NCBI RefSeq assembly: GCF_027744825.2
Contig: NC_071334.1
Location: forward strand, 56,360,937 to 56,424,936
Source: Synchiropus splendidus
Taxonomy: Eukaryota; Chordata; Actinopteri; Syngnathiformes; Callionymidae
Reading direction: 5' to 3'
DNA: 64,000 nt
This document shows, in pieces, positions 24,201 through 37,267 of this stretch. Within the stretch, counting starts at the first letter, position 1, and every line of letters starts with the position of its first letter. The position numbers and the translations under genes are program-made. Under the pieces are notes generated by a model that ran no database searches, was not told where the DNA came from, and saw nothing but the letters and a program-made list of their open reading frames with translations.

Positions 24201-27200
24201 TCTAGTTAGATTCTTATCTTTTGGCGTGAGCTGGCTATAATTGGCTTGAGGGTTGCTGGAAAGAAATAAATCCATGATTCAAGTCAGGGAAAGATAATAT
24301 TTGAGTGTCCTGTACAGTAACGCGCCCCTGCGCCGCTCAAGACAAATTCACCTAGGTCGTCTTGAGTACACTACAGTCCTCGAGGGTGTCCTCATCTTTT
24401 TATGGGCAACTGTGGCGAGTGTCGCTGTAGTGGTCAGGACGGTCGCATGGGAGCAGCTCCACAAAGAGCAAACACATCAGTGAGAGGGCAGTGCAGTCTA
24501 GACACAACTGGAGAGTGTGGGGTTCTCGGTGTAGAGGGGAAATGGATGATCACAGATGGCACTCTTCATCCTTTCAATCCACTATGGAGCTGTTGCCATT
24601 GATGAAATCATCCAGTCCCCGACTCATTCAACCTTTGTTTCATTTGCCATCAGATAGAATGGTGTGGTCACAGACAGCACTCAGCCAAGGAGTAAAAAAC
24701 TGCAGTCGTAAAGCTCCACCATGAGTTCCACTGCACAGGACGTTTTTATTTGTTGTTAATGTCATGTCATCGTGTTAAGCAGTTGCTCATGAATGGGATT
24801 TTCTCATGGACATATTCTACGCTCTCTTTCGTTGTTGTTGAATCATGGCTCAATTTACTTGACTATACCTAAGTGCGTTTGTGTGCACAATGAATGTGAT
24901 TCTTCTCCCTCTTTGGAATTGATAAAATCATTTCCCAGTAATTCTCAGCGTGTTTATTTTCCTCTTTCAAGACACTGTTCAAAAGTGGGCAGCCAGCATC
25001 TGTGTCAACAGCGAGTGGGAAAGAAGATGCATGACATGAGCTTGAGCAGGTTACATTATTATTATTATTTTTTTAGCTCTTTTTGAATGTGGCTAAGGAT
25101 TTTGAAAATGATTTGCACAACCATTGATTTGATAATACATTTTACATTTTGGTTTGAACCCAGCTGCTACTGGTCACCAGGAGGTCGAGCTGGCTGTATC
25201 TCTCAGAATGAGCTGTAGGATTGACTCTTTGAATGTCTGGACTCCTCCCCTTCCTGTCTGTACAGAGTGATGACGGCCTTGTTTGAGATAAAGGCCGATC
25301 CATTGGTCTGATTTGTGGCCAGTGGGGCAATTTCAATACCCGTCTTTGTCTTGATAAATGAGGCCCCCGTTTGATATAGAACCAATCTGCTGTAGGGCCA
25401 ATAGGGATGGAACCGCAGTAAGCCATTGTGTCTCCCTCCCTTCTATCTAGAGGAAGAAACAAAGTTGTAGAGAACACAATCATAGCTGTCTTCTATTTTT
25501 TTTTTTTCTTTTTCTAGTCTTTAATTCAAAAAACAAAAGTCTTGATCAAGAAACAGGACCTATTAAAATAAGGCCGTCCTTGTTTTTGTCTGTCATTGTG
25601 TGCCTTGTGTTTTCTGTGGCTGCCACATATGAAGCATATCTTGTTGAATTTTAATTTGTTAGTTACCTGTACCTGCCCCAGGCCTGCTGCGGTGTAATCT
25701 GCTTTCAATGCTGGTTTTCCATTCTAAGGAAAAAGCTCATTTCACAAATATTGAACAAATGGATAGAGAAAATTACATTGGAGTGATAACAGAAAGCTTC
25801 TTTTGTTCCAGTCTGATTGCACCTTTTTTTTACCATAGAAACAAATGAAAATATTTTTAGAAGTTAATTAATCAAAGGCACGCGAAACCAATTCTCAGAA
25901 TGAAACAAGAAATGACTAAAATAATGAAGAAATTCAATTCAGATAGTGAAAAAGTCCATTGTTTAATCACAGTTCTCACTGTCAGATGAGTGAGGTCTTA
26001 GTGTAGCATGAGTCGTTCAGCTTCCTGTTCGAGCCTGTTATCAAATCCCTGTTTCTGTGTGGACCCTGACTGGTAACCATACTGTAGTTGTGATACATGT
26101 TCTTTTTCATGCCTGTGTCTCAGTGGAGGAGGTACTTTTGGTCATGTTTTTGGGTGCAGGGAGGGACGCTGTGGGTCAAAAGCCAGAAATATGATCTTCA
26201 TCCACATCCTCCTTTAATATGTGCAGTGACTAAGGTTCCCATATTTTTGTTGAGTTGCATACGTGGCAGTGTCCTGCAGTAGCTGTCAGGAGAGTAGTGA
26301 ATTAAAAACCAATAGTGGCTTCCATGTCTGTCGGCAGAACGTCTACAAATGTCAAGCCGCATCTGGCATTGATCCCTTTTGCATGTGCCCTGTTAGGGTA
26401 TTCAACAATAACAGACAATCTTAGCATATGGCACTGCGATGGCACTGCACGATGTGTGGCTTTCAACTCTTCATTGAAACCTCACATCATTTCCAACCCA
26501 AGAGCGCCATCTCTAAACTCGAATACTTTCATGAAACCCCAAATACCCATCACTAGCATATCACATGTCTGTGGTTCACCGCGTTCTCTTAACACAGGAA
26601 ATAGTCAGGTTTTCCCTTTTTTTCTGCCATGTCTATAGAACAAAGACAGAATTAGAATTTCAAATAAAATTTTGCCGAGTGGCATCTTGAACGACAATGC
26701 ACATTTCAAATGTGCTTACAGTACTTTTCCTTAGGGCCTGTATAATACAGTGGGACTGTCATGAGAGATGCCAGTCCAGTTCTCTGAATGTTTTTGTGTT
26801 ACAAAAGGCCAGCAAAGAATCATTAATATTTATAAAACAAAAAAAGGAAAAAAGAAGATTTATCCACAATAACATCACAATATTTCAAATGAATGGCGTC
26901 ATTCCTTCCCGATAAATATGTTAATATGAAATGTAAAAATGTATTTATAAGACATCAGAAGTAAAATGACTTCTGAATGATATAAATATTAAAAGAGTCT
27001 TTTGTGAGTCAAACAGGATGCTTTCGAACGGGTTGTACTTGTGATGGGTTGATGAGGTATCATGGCACAGTACACAACACAAATGTGTTGCGTAGAAAAG
27101 AGACGAAGGTTATTAAAAACTTGAATATATAAAAAGTCTTTTGTATGTGGTTTACAGGACACAATTCTTCAGTATTTGTTGTACATCTCTCATTTTCTTC

Positions 27201-28299
27201 TTTGAAATGTTTCACGTTTTATGATTCAGAATTCAGAAAGAGTTCTTCTACGTCTGTGCAACCTTGGGTAAGTATTTGAAAAGATTGTTCCATAAATAAA
27301 TACTCATGTATTGAACGTATGGTCAACTGTAAATACCAAATTCTTCAGAATGACATTACATTGTTGGTGCGATGATATGGTCAGCTGGATCATAAAATGC
27401 AAAACAGCTGGATCATTCACCTGAGCCCACATGTTCATTGGGACATTCAGCAACCAAAATCTCAAAAAAACACAAACTTGGACTTGACATACTTTTGATC
27501 TTTTCCAGCTAAACCTCAGACGATATGCCAGTTAATCACACTTTTACGCAACGTGGATGAATATTTCAACACCCCAAGCCTTCAGGAGGCTACTCAATAG
27601 TTTTCCACACGCAGACCTGCCTCTGCGCCTGGCTGATCTTCATTTGTGTGTTGGATTAACCTGGACACTCTTGTTCTCATCCACTAATCTTGTTAACCGT
27701 TTCTGATTTCCACTGCTGCATGGCTTGTTGTGTACCTATTAGGAACCTATTACAGTGACAGGATTGTTACATTGGCGATGATTGAATCAATGGTGAAGTG
27801 AAGAGTGAGGGCAAACACACCTGCTAAATGTACATTTGACAGGTGAGCATTCACTCGGGGAAGAGTCAGTTTCAGGTTCAACTGACAATCACAGATTTGG
27901 GATGAATGTTCAATCTCGTGCAACTCAGGTCCAGCATAGGCTAGTTTTGACGCAAAAACATTTCCTTCTTATGAGCAAATACATTTTACATGCTCACCAA
28001 CCACAGTCTCAGTGAACTGGTTACAAGTACCCACCCATTGGAAAATGAGGGTCATCTCGCTTGATAACTGAGCAGTGGGCCAGTAGGTAGTCATGAACCA
28101 GTGATATGGTTCATGGCTACTTACTCACCCACTGCTCGGTCCAGGTGACTAATATTACACTCCCATACATGCTCTGCTCTCAGTTTGACCTTGCAGCAAA
28201 GGTCAACAGGATGAGTTGCCTCTGAGCAGGACCAAACTCCAACCAGGGATCCCCCTTGTCAGAATAGGAAGATTGTTGTACTGGTGGCTCAGGGGAACA
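21261..28299. other. no gene recognised over about 7 kb
   Basis: Only short ORFs without recognised domains are present on both strands. A block at 25970-26025 shares a cagttctcactgtcagat word and about 35 further similar bases with 31024-31080, suggesting an old dispersed repeat. Otherwise I see nothing that can be annotated; it may be intergenic or a large intron. Confidence 0.45.
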
Positions 28300-28850
28300 G
28301 ACCCAAACGCTAAAAAATAAATAAAATAATGATAATTTCTGCTGGTGAACAGATGACTCGAAACAACCAGAATAGGTAAAGCAAGAGATTTAATACAAAT
28401 ATACAAAAATCAAACACCAATAGGAACAAAGAAACATGGAAGTCGACACCAAAACACAGAGCGAAGAAGACAACACGCAGGGAAGGGTGAAAGACTTCAA
28501 ACAGGAAATAGGCGAATCAAAACTCAAGGAAAGGTGAGTAGCAAAAACACTCACACAAAGCACACAGCTAATAGCTAATAGCAAAAGGCAGAAAACAAAA
28601 CGAGAAAGAAACTCACAAGGGAACAAATACACGAGTGGAAGCTCTTTACCAGTGGATGTGAAGTAACCATCTGGCAACACAGGCTGGCACCAAGGTGTTG
28701 AAATCCACATGGCTTGATTGGGGGATTGGTGCCAGGTGTGTTGCTGTGAAGCTGGAGAAGGTGTGGCACGGGAGGACAGGAAACAGAACAACACACAACC
28801 TGGAAATGCCAAAATAAAAGCACAGAAATATGACAGTTGTAATTCCATAT
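28300..28850 (-). mobile_element. LTR-like dispersed repeat (possible solo LTR)
   Basis: On the minus strand this block starts near TGTCATATTTCTGTGC and has the texture of fish LTRs: short pyrimidine-rich phrases, a caccttctccagcttcacag segment, repeated agctatt words and a T-rich tail. A long unrelated ORF (171 codons) is open across it but is composed of low-complexity Cys/Ser/Leu/Phe text and is not treated as a gene. The ends are not defined and no target duplication was found. Confidence 0.35.
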
Positions 28851-31241
28851 CATCTGAATCACAGAATGGGTCAAACGAATAGCAGAGGAGGCAGTTGGGA
28901 CACATGGTTGTACAAACCCAATGACTGAAACGCAGAGTCGACGCCTCCCTGGGATCTGTGGCACTGACTCACAAAAGAGTAGGCAGGGTGGAGGGTACAG
29001 CTAATCTGTGCACAGAGTTTAGATTCCTGTAGTGCCGAGGAATAGCACATAACAGGATCCTCTGCACCTTATGCATCTTTAATCCTAATGAACATCAGTA
29101 TCGGGGGCGGGGGAGAAAAAATGAATGACCATTTCCTCATTGGACAGTTGTATGACCACTTCTAACATCAGATCAATTCACCTTCTAGGCAAATGACAAG
29201 ACAGTAATGGGAAAAAAAAAACAAAAACGCAATGCAATCGTTGGGTATTTGTGAGCATTTTGCACAAATATGCAACAGTATTGCTGTAATACAGAGTGAC
29301 AAAATTAGATTCATTCACCAGCAAATTGATATTCACTTCTACTTGCCCACTAATTTCCGGGCTGACGGGAAAATTCCAAGGATGTTTGTATTTAAATCAA
29401 AGCAGGATGTAATCGGCCGGGTGTTAAGCTGCCCCTCAGAGAAGTGATTCTCCATTATTTAAACCCTTGCATGTACACTAGTAGCTGGTGAATATTTTTT
29501 TGACCAGGATGTACAAATCTCCCAACCTTGAACATTGCCATATTCTAAAGTACATGTTAATATACATATTCAAATTAAGAAAGAAAGAGATTTGGCAATA
29601 ATAGGCTGCTGTTATTTTGACTGGAATCTTGATCCCCGCCCAGTGAATGAACCCAACATTAATCAAAATTGAATTTAAAAGAATGCATAGCTTAGAAAGA
29701 CTGAACAGGCTTCAAAATATGGCTGACACTGCCATCTATTGTACGGTCATGCACATGAAACATTTGTGTTATATGATATGTCATTCAATGTTGCATCTTC
29801 ATACTGTTTGTACAAGCGTCTTTTTTAATTCTAAAAAAGACAAATTATTAATTTATTATTTATTTACTAAAAAATAGAGTCTGAGTGCAACATGCAAAAC
29901 AAATGAAGCAAAACTGGCCTGTGACATACAGTAGATAACAAGGCACATACTGTGCAGCAACACTTGAACCTTTGGGCACAGATAACATTTTAAATCAAAA
30001 CGTATTGTGTCATGTGTTGTAAGTGTAAACGAATTTCTGTTCCTCATAAAAATAGTGTCTGCTTTTACAGCTGTGCAGGTGACATTCCAAGGAGGAAACT
30101 TCCCTGACATAAATGTGTTGAAACCAACTGCATCTGATGAATAGAGTTGAAGGGAATAAACGGTAAGCACATGTGAATCCAACCGGCAATCTGTTTTACA
30201 CTTCTGTTTTTTTTTTCTTCTTCCAAAAATATTGTGGTCTATTTCTACTGTCGTGCTCTTGAAGGACTTCGGTGGCTCCGTTGTGAGCAGACTGAGGTGA
30301 TAGAGGAGAGGTGGATTAGATAATGATGAAATGATGAAACTATGACCTTTGAAACTCATGTTGAAAAGAATACTCATCACTCATCTAACTGGCAAAGTAA
30401 AAACAGCTGCATCACTGCAAAAGCCGGAGGACTTTGAGGACACAAGCAGCCGCAAGCTAGAAAAAAATATTTTGTGACTAAACTTATTCTTGTCTTCTTT
30501 TTTTTGAAAGTATGATTAAAAAGACTCAAATAAAAATAACTGAAAAAAAATGTTTGTCACACGCCAAGTCACTTCAGATGGCCCACACAAACACACTTTA
30601 TTTCCATTTTTTACTTTAACAAGTTTCATAAAGTGTACAGTACAATTTAAAATAATTTACAATAAAATCACATTATCATTTTTAATAATTTATAAAAAGT
30701 GTGCAAAGTGCAGGTTTTCATTTTCAGTGTTGCACAGTATATTTTCAAAACACCATATCAATTTAAAACCATTAAAATCACTCACATCTTTACACAGTCA
30801 AACCTGTCCTCCAGCCTAAGCCTTGCCCTGGTGTTAATAAGCCTCAGTCTCCCTTTGTGTTCAATTAACTTTTTCCTGCTCTCGTATATTGCCATTTTTG
30901 CCTCACCTGAGATAACATTTAACTATTCGAATTTTTTCTTCTTTGTTGTACCTCGCGCCCATGATAACATAACTGTAAAGTCCAAGGAGTGTTATTTTTT
31001 TCTTCTTAATTTTTTTCTTCTCGTGCAGTTCTCACTGTCAGATCGCATTAGTGTGGCATGGGTCATTCAGTTTCCAGTCAAAATTACAGTGAAGAGACTA
31101 AAAACATGCTTTAGACACAAGAAACTCCATCCAAACATGGTAAACACTCTGTCTTTGCGGCAATTGCTAAAAGCAGTAGGGTTAATAAGCCATTTCCATT
31201 TTTGCGTCTGTATTTCCCCTTTGTAAAAGCACAATACTTGA
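28851..31241. other. no confident gene; possible 3' UTR-like tract
   Basis: AT-rich sequence. Around 30590-30700 several tttatt words and low complexity resemble a minus-strand 3' UTR, but no attached gene could be established. Confidence 0.35.
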
Positions 31242-31745
31242 AACCATCTCTGCCCCACCACAGATTTCGGGGGCGAACTGGAAGACCGCCAGGACACTCA
31301 CAGACAGCGAGGGCTTCACTTTTACTTTCCTTGGCTCACGCCATCTTTTTGACATTGAGGCTTTCAATACCGCCTCAATTTCCTGTGCGTTCATGAACTT
31401 TCCTTTGCATCTCCATTATGTCCAGATCTTTAGGAGATATGGTGATGCTGATGGAGGTAAGTGCCTTCCTGAAGAGAACAGCAGGAATTCATGGCTGTCA
31501 TGGCGTCCAAGCAACGCGCTGAGCTCAATATAAAGTTTTAAAATTATACAGGAAGAAGCACTCACTGAGTGACTGACCTTTCAGCACATATGGTTTTCTG
31601 GCCTTTGATAATGTCTATAATCAATTTCAACTTCATGTTCACACCAAGAAGAATGCAGAAAGGAACTTGCGGTGATGCTCGACCACAACTGAAAAGAGTG
31701 ACAAATATTTATTTATTAATTTACGACACCGCTCCGCTGACTATG
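31242..31745. repeat. tandem segmental duplication, copy A
   Basis: It shares long identical stretches with 32573-33030 (for example 31391-31488 against 32631-32728, almost base for base) at an estimated 85 percent identity. Copy A keeps about 100 bases (about 31266-31366) that copy B lacks. It contains the plus-strand mini-exon-like unit 31426-31456 and, on the minus strand, a strong acceptor-like tract (31469-31481). Confidence 0.8.
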
Positions 31746-31914
31746 CCTTAATATTTACGAAAGCAATGATCTCAGCTGGAATCGCGCCGGCAACTCTCAC
31801 AGTTTTGTCTTTGGGGGGCATCATTGATATAAAGCTGAACTGAACCATCCAAAACAAATGGCTAAACTGAACCTGGACTCTTACTCAAGCTTAAACCTAA
31901 TCATTATGACCCAG

Positions 31915-32300
31915 TTATTTTAACGTTTTAAACATCAATGTGAGGGCTGAAGAAGTGAGGACAAAAAGTCCTCTGAAGATAGACAGGAATACACACACGC
32001 ACAGGCGCACTTGTTGTGCAAGAAAATAGAGACTTTGTCTCTCTTTGGACACTGAATGGCCACAGTACCATGTAAATGTACAGATTGCAAATTCAAAGAT
32101 GTCTGAGTTCAAAGAGTGACACAGCATGAGTTTGAACTGGATAATGGTGCTCAGGTTCTTCCCAAAATCACCAACAAGCTCTGTCAGCAGCACAGAGAGT
32201 GCGATGGACAAGCATGACCAAATGATAGTCATCTTCTGTCTCTCATCTAGTCTATTCCGGCGGAATTTGTCTTTTTGTTTCTTCTTTGATGCAGTAATGG
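31915..32300 (-). other. hypothetical membrane-protein-like ORF or exon
   Basis: On the minus strand a basic head (KKKQKDKFRRNRLDERQK) leads into a hydrophobic stretch beginning MTIIWSCLSIALSVLLTELV, then a mixed segment rich in Cys and Phe, with a gt (gtgcgc) after FLAQQ. The amino-acid texture is protein-like, but I recognise no family and found no flanking exons. It lies between the two duplicated copies. It could be a decayed exon. Confidence 0.25.
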
Positions 32301-32572
32301 ATCAACATAAATGCGAGAAATCTTACGAATCTTACACCTCGAAGTGATCCAACTGCACTTGTCAGGAGTCACAAGAGTGAATCAACATTTGTGAGACTAT
32401 CTCTCCCATATTGAAAGCTCCAAACCACCGTCACTAAGCAATTCAGTGTGCACCACTATGACATGATTCCATCTGTCCCTTAGATATAAATCTTCTTTCT
32501 TTCCACAAGTTGTGGAAGGGAAGAATCCATTTTTTGCCACACCTTAATATTGTTCAGTAATGTAACTGTTGC

Positions 32573-33030
32573 AGAACCATCTCTGCCCCACCAGAGACCG
32601 CCGACAATACCGCCTCAATTACCTGTGCATTCATGAACTTTCCTTTGCATCTCCATTATGTCCAGATCTTTAGGAGATGTGGTGATGCTGATGGAGGTAA
32701 GTGCCTTCCTGAAGAGAACAGCAGGGATTCATCACACAATGACTGTCATGCCGTCCAAGCAATGCACTCTGCTCAATATAGTGTTTTAAATAGGTTTTAA
32801 AATTATACAGGAAGAAGTACTCACCAAGGGACTGACCTGTCCAGAACCTATGGTTTTCTGGCCTTTGATAATGACTGTAATCAATGTCCCTCAAGTTTTT
32901 GAAGCTTCAAGAACTTCATGTTTACAAAAAAAGAAAGAATGCAGAAAGGAAATTGTGATGATGCTCGACCACAACTGAAAAAGGTGACAAATATTTATGT
33001 ATTTATTTACGACCCATAGTTTCCGCTCAA
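32573..33030. repeat. tandem segmental duplication, copy B
   Basis: Second copy of 31242-31745, about 1.2 kb downstream in the same orientation. It has the same mini-exon-like unit (32666-32696, with TGT for TAT) and the same minus-strand acceptor. It also has an intact minus-strand donor (gtaatt beside 32623) where copy A has ga. Small insertions distinguish it downstream of 32725. Confidence 0.8.
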
Positions 33031-33110
33031 TATACCTTAATGCTAACGAAATGTAAATGTTTTATAATGTGGTGCCTCATCACTCAAAAGTAAAATAAAA
33101 GAACAGGAAC

Positions 33111-33377
33111 ATGAGATCAAAAAAGCGAAGGAACTTGGAATTTATTATCGACTCTGCACGGACACCGACTGAGGGTGTAAAGACCTCCACCCGTCTTGGT
33201 GAAAGTCCTGCGGGAGTCAGGAAATTCAAGGCTAGAAAGATCACCGACAATAATCAGACCAGGATTCCTTTAGACCGGAATTATCCACTAAAGCTCTATG
33301 AAGACTGGAAGAAGCAAGTGGCAATGAAACAGTTGAATTCCAGGAGTGTTGCATTACTAAAGGAAGATGAAGGATAA
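33111..33377 (+). CDS. hypothetical basic small ORF, 88 codons
   Basis: An 88-codon ORF with very basic composition, starting MRSKKRRNLEFI and ending NSRSVALLKEDEG, containing a central RIPLDRNYPLKLYEDWKK segment. It has no signal peptide or membrane span. I recognise no family. A second open segment (33454-33582, different frame) follows, with a CPHC motif and a basic tail. Together they may be the remains of a gene or retrocopy; alternatively they are chance ORFs in a decayed region. Confidence 0.25.
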   Translation: MRSKKRRNLEFIIDSARTPTEGVKTSTRLGESPAGVRKFKARKITDNNQTRIPLDRNYPLKLYEDWKKQVAMKQLNSRSVALLKEDEG

Positions 33378-33582
33378 TGAGGAGTAATGACTGACAGCTA
33401 CATGATCAGAAAGCGCCTTACATCACCAAATAACGGCAAGGAAGTGTCACAACGTGGCTAAAAACATTCAGGAATTTTTCAAGCCACAGCATCTGTGCCC
33501 CCACTGTATCTATGAATCTAGGCTTTGGAAATCAAAATGGACTGCAATGAGAAAACCACGACCCAGATCATCTATGAAATAA

Positions 33583-35022
33583 AAAAATATATATATTAAA
33601 AAGGGGAAGAAATCAAAAGATTCTTATCTGTGGCCCTTTACAATCCCTGAAACCACATCCAAATGGGAGCGAGTTTTCACAAGTTTGATGGAAAGAGAAA
33701 ACAGAAAAGCTTCTTCTCATAAGAGCATCATGGACCTCATTGAATTTCATCTTGATGCATCCACTTTCCTCTGTGAATATTTACCAAGACACTCGTGAAA
33801 TTTGAGCAGTCAGCAAAGAGCACTATCAGTCAGAGGCCCGTAGTTTGTTGCATTGGTTTTACCAATCTCATTGATGGTGAGCAGCGGAGATTATATTGAC
33901 AGATGTCAGTGACTCTCCCATGACCAAGTGAGCTCCTGTGTTGTTGATGTTTGCCAATTCCGTTGAGCTTTTATAATAAAAATCATTTGTGGACCTTCTT
34001 TTAACGTTGAGGAGGGTTCCTGTTGCAGTCTCATCCAGCAGGAACGCGTGGCATTGCTAATCCAGTAACCAGGCATCAGACGGTTAACACAAAAGAATAC
34101 TTTGTTCGTGTAAACTTATTTTAAAGTTCTGTATCTGTATCATGAAGGAAATGTTATAGTCACCCACACTGTTGACCACAACTGAACTGTAAATAATTCA
34201 GGCTTTTCAAACTTTGAAAATCCTTCATTTTAGGTGTGTACAGTCAGATCAGAGCACTTTGGTACCTGCACCCACAAGATCACCCTTGAGGGAAAAGCAA
34301 CCCTCTGATGTATATTTGATTAAATCTCTCTATTTTTTCTTGTATTTACGATGAGGGCCTATGGGGAAAAAAACATAAGCAAGTCAGTAGAAAACCTAAG
34401 GTGAAACCAAAGCAGAGTTTGAGGTGGAAATATGTTATGGTAAAATAGAATAGAAATTAACGCAGGAGAATAAGAATAAAATAATGAATGAGAAGCAAAG
34501 TGAACTTTACATTATTTTGAAAATTGCGAGGAAATATTATTGAATATATGTTAGGCATTGCTTTTGATTGATACGCAACATACCACTAGCCATGCGGTAT
34601 CAGTCGTGCCATGTGCAGATGCCAGTCTGCTAATAGATGAATCGGGTGAGGTGAAGATAAAGCTGTAAACTCAAAGCCCAAATGTGAAAAGCAGTTGGCA
34701 GACTGAAAGAACCTTTAGCACTTGAGGAAAGCCAAGAAATGATTGGGGAAGAGTGTCTGCAGAACTCGTCCTGTGTATTCTTCACTGCCAGCACAGCAGA
34801 GTGGTGATCTTCGGTCAGCCTAACAGTGTTAAAGCTTTTAGTGGAATTGTGTAGAGCAGGGATCGAGTGCCAGAGTACGTTAGTGATTCAGGCTCAGCTA
34901 GATGCAGAAGGTCATGGCACTGTGGAAGTGTAAAATGTTGGTGTTAGAGGGAGTCATCGAGGAAAAAAACGCAGCTGGACCTGAGTGTGAGCTGCACTGA
35001 GGGGAAAGTGAGTGAAGGTAGT
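33583..35022. other. no gene recognised
   Basis: Intergenic sequence between the hypothetical ORF region and the 3' end of brap. Only short non-descript ORFs are present. Confidence 0.5.
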
Positions 35023-35028
35023 TTTATT
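35023..35028 (-). terminator. candidate brap polyadenylation signal
   Basis: AATAAA on the minus strand, about 380 bases past the brap stop codon. It is the nearest good hexamer found; assignment is by position only. Confidence 0.4.
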
Positions 35029-35405
35029 TAACAATAAAAGGTTGGCTGGATTCAAGGTCCAGGATGATGTGCCATGATTAAAAGAGATGGTACGCAAGTG
35101 GCAGACCTCCAACGGAAGAACATTTTCTCAAATCTTATGTGACGATAAGAAAGAAAGTGATAAGAAAATTGTAGAACGCTGATGTATGAAATCAGTGTCG
35201 TCAAAATAAGATCAAGAGACATTTCAAGGACTGGGGGAAAAATATATTTTCTGCCAAACAGGCATGAAATAAATAAGGACCAGAGGTCAAACAAAGAAAC
35301 ATTAAAACATTCTTTCATCAGGGAAAAGCACAGGTGAAATTTTGTTTGACATTCCTCAGGATACGGGTTTGATTTGGTGGTGTTTTTCGGGAGATAACTT
35401 CTCCT

Positions 35406-37217
35406 TCACTTCCTTCTCTTGCCGCGACTTCTCCTGCCTCTGATGGCAGACGCTGCTCCTCCCTCCGCCTCTCCTTCAGCAATGTTGATCTCTCCCTCCT
35501 GGATTTCACTCCGCGCCTCTGGAGGGAGCCGCTCGATCTTCTCTTGTGCGTCCAGATAGAACATCATGTCTCTCAGCTGCTCTTGCAGCTCGGTGATGGT
35601 TTCTTCATTTGTGTCTCCTGGAAATAAATAAATAAATATATAAATAAAAGAAAAAAAAAAACAGCATGCTAGATCACTCATGAATAATATCACTCTCAAG
35701 GCGAGAGTCTGCATTTTTGGCTACAAAGAATTGAGGAATACATTATCATATTTGTCATTGGAGTACTGTGTTACTGTACTTTGAGGAATTGTACTCACTT
35801 ATTTCTTTTGTTCTGCGTTTTTCTTCAGAGAGCTGAGACTGCAGCTGGGTCTGATTGTCTCGAAGGCAACGATTCATCTCCTGCTCTTCCTTCAGCTCCT
35901 GACTCAACTTGGTCACCCTGCTGTTCAGCTGCGAGCACCTGAACACAGGGACAGTCAGCCACACAACAGTGGAACATGAAAATCAAAATTATTTCATTTT
36001 CTAAAATGGAGTACAAAATGATGTACTGAATGGATCAGTGGTGCTCAAGAGCTTGTCTCAGCTAATACCTAATATTTGAGAAGGAAATTGCCATGGACAC
36101 GACGGAGGGGAAACGTATGGAAAGCTTTCACTTACTTCTTCTCTAATCCCTGCTTATCTTTGACTAATTCACCAAGCCGTTGCTCCAAGTTATCACAGCG
36201 CTCCAAAGTCTCCTTAAATTTGGCTTTCATGTTGTTTCTCTGGAATTGACAAATATAGAATTCATCAATGTGTTCCCAGGACTGGAACAAAAAGTCAAGG
36301 GGACAACCTCTGCAGCAGTCTCTTTCTCCAGGTGAAGAATCTTGTTCTCCCAGTAAATCCTCTGGGACTCCAGTTGACTTGTTAGGAGGTAAGAGTACTG
36401 CAAACGTTTTAAAGTAATATCCCATGAGTGTACACTGCATGGTGAGGATTTGAAAAGACAAACGTGACATACCTCTAGCTGAAGTGCATCCATTTTCTCT
36501 GCCTGGCAGGTGTCTCCTTCACATTCATACTGTACCATCTTCCCATCAGTCTTGCTGGCCACCAGACGATGAACGTAGTTATCTAACCGATGTGCAAAAA
36601 GTCATTTTAACTTAAACACAATGTACAATATAACTTTTTGGTACACTTTGACAGTCCTTATAAGACACCAACAATACTTAATTTTATTCACGCAAGTCAA
36701 GTAAATACCTCCAGCGTAGTCCCAGACACGCTGGTTCAACAGTTGCATTGCATATGTGTGCTGAGTTTCCTCAAAGTGTTTGTAAGCGTGCCGGCTCACG
36801 TAGCGACCGCAGCCAATGTGCCCGCAGATCAAACAAATCCACAGGTTCTAATGTAGGACAACAAAAACAGCAGAAGCAGAATAAGAAGAAATGCAAAATA
36901 AGAGCACTGATACTCCAGGACTGGTGTCACTTACCTCCTGGACGCCACACTCAAAGCACTTGTTCTCCTCGACAGGTTCTGGAGTTTGACAGTAGCGGCA
37001 CACAGGACATCTGAAAACAAAAAAAAATGCCAGCGGCTTTTGTCAAGGGCTGTACAGAGAAGAGCTTCTAGGTCATAGAGGAGAACACAGGGGGATACAA
37101 AGCTCACACCACCTGACAGGAAGCTGACAGAAACAACCAGAGGACACAGAGTCAGGTGACATGAGGCTAAAATGCAAAAAGGTACTATACCAGAGCTGAT
37201 GAAAGCTTTGTACACTG

Positions 37218-37267
<50 letters not shown>

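Noticed and set aside
28390..28905. 171-codon minus-strand ORF
   Set aside because: Low-complexity Cys/Ser/Leu/Phe composition across an LTR-like block, with no homologue or splice partner recognised.
29856..30380. 174-codon minus-strand ORF
   Set aside because: No recognised domain or exon signals. The texture is of AT-rich random sequence.
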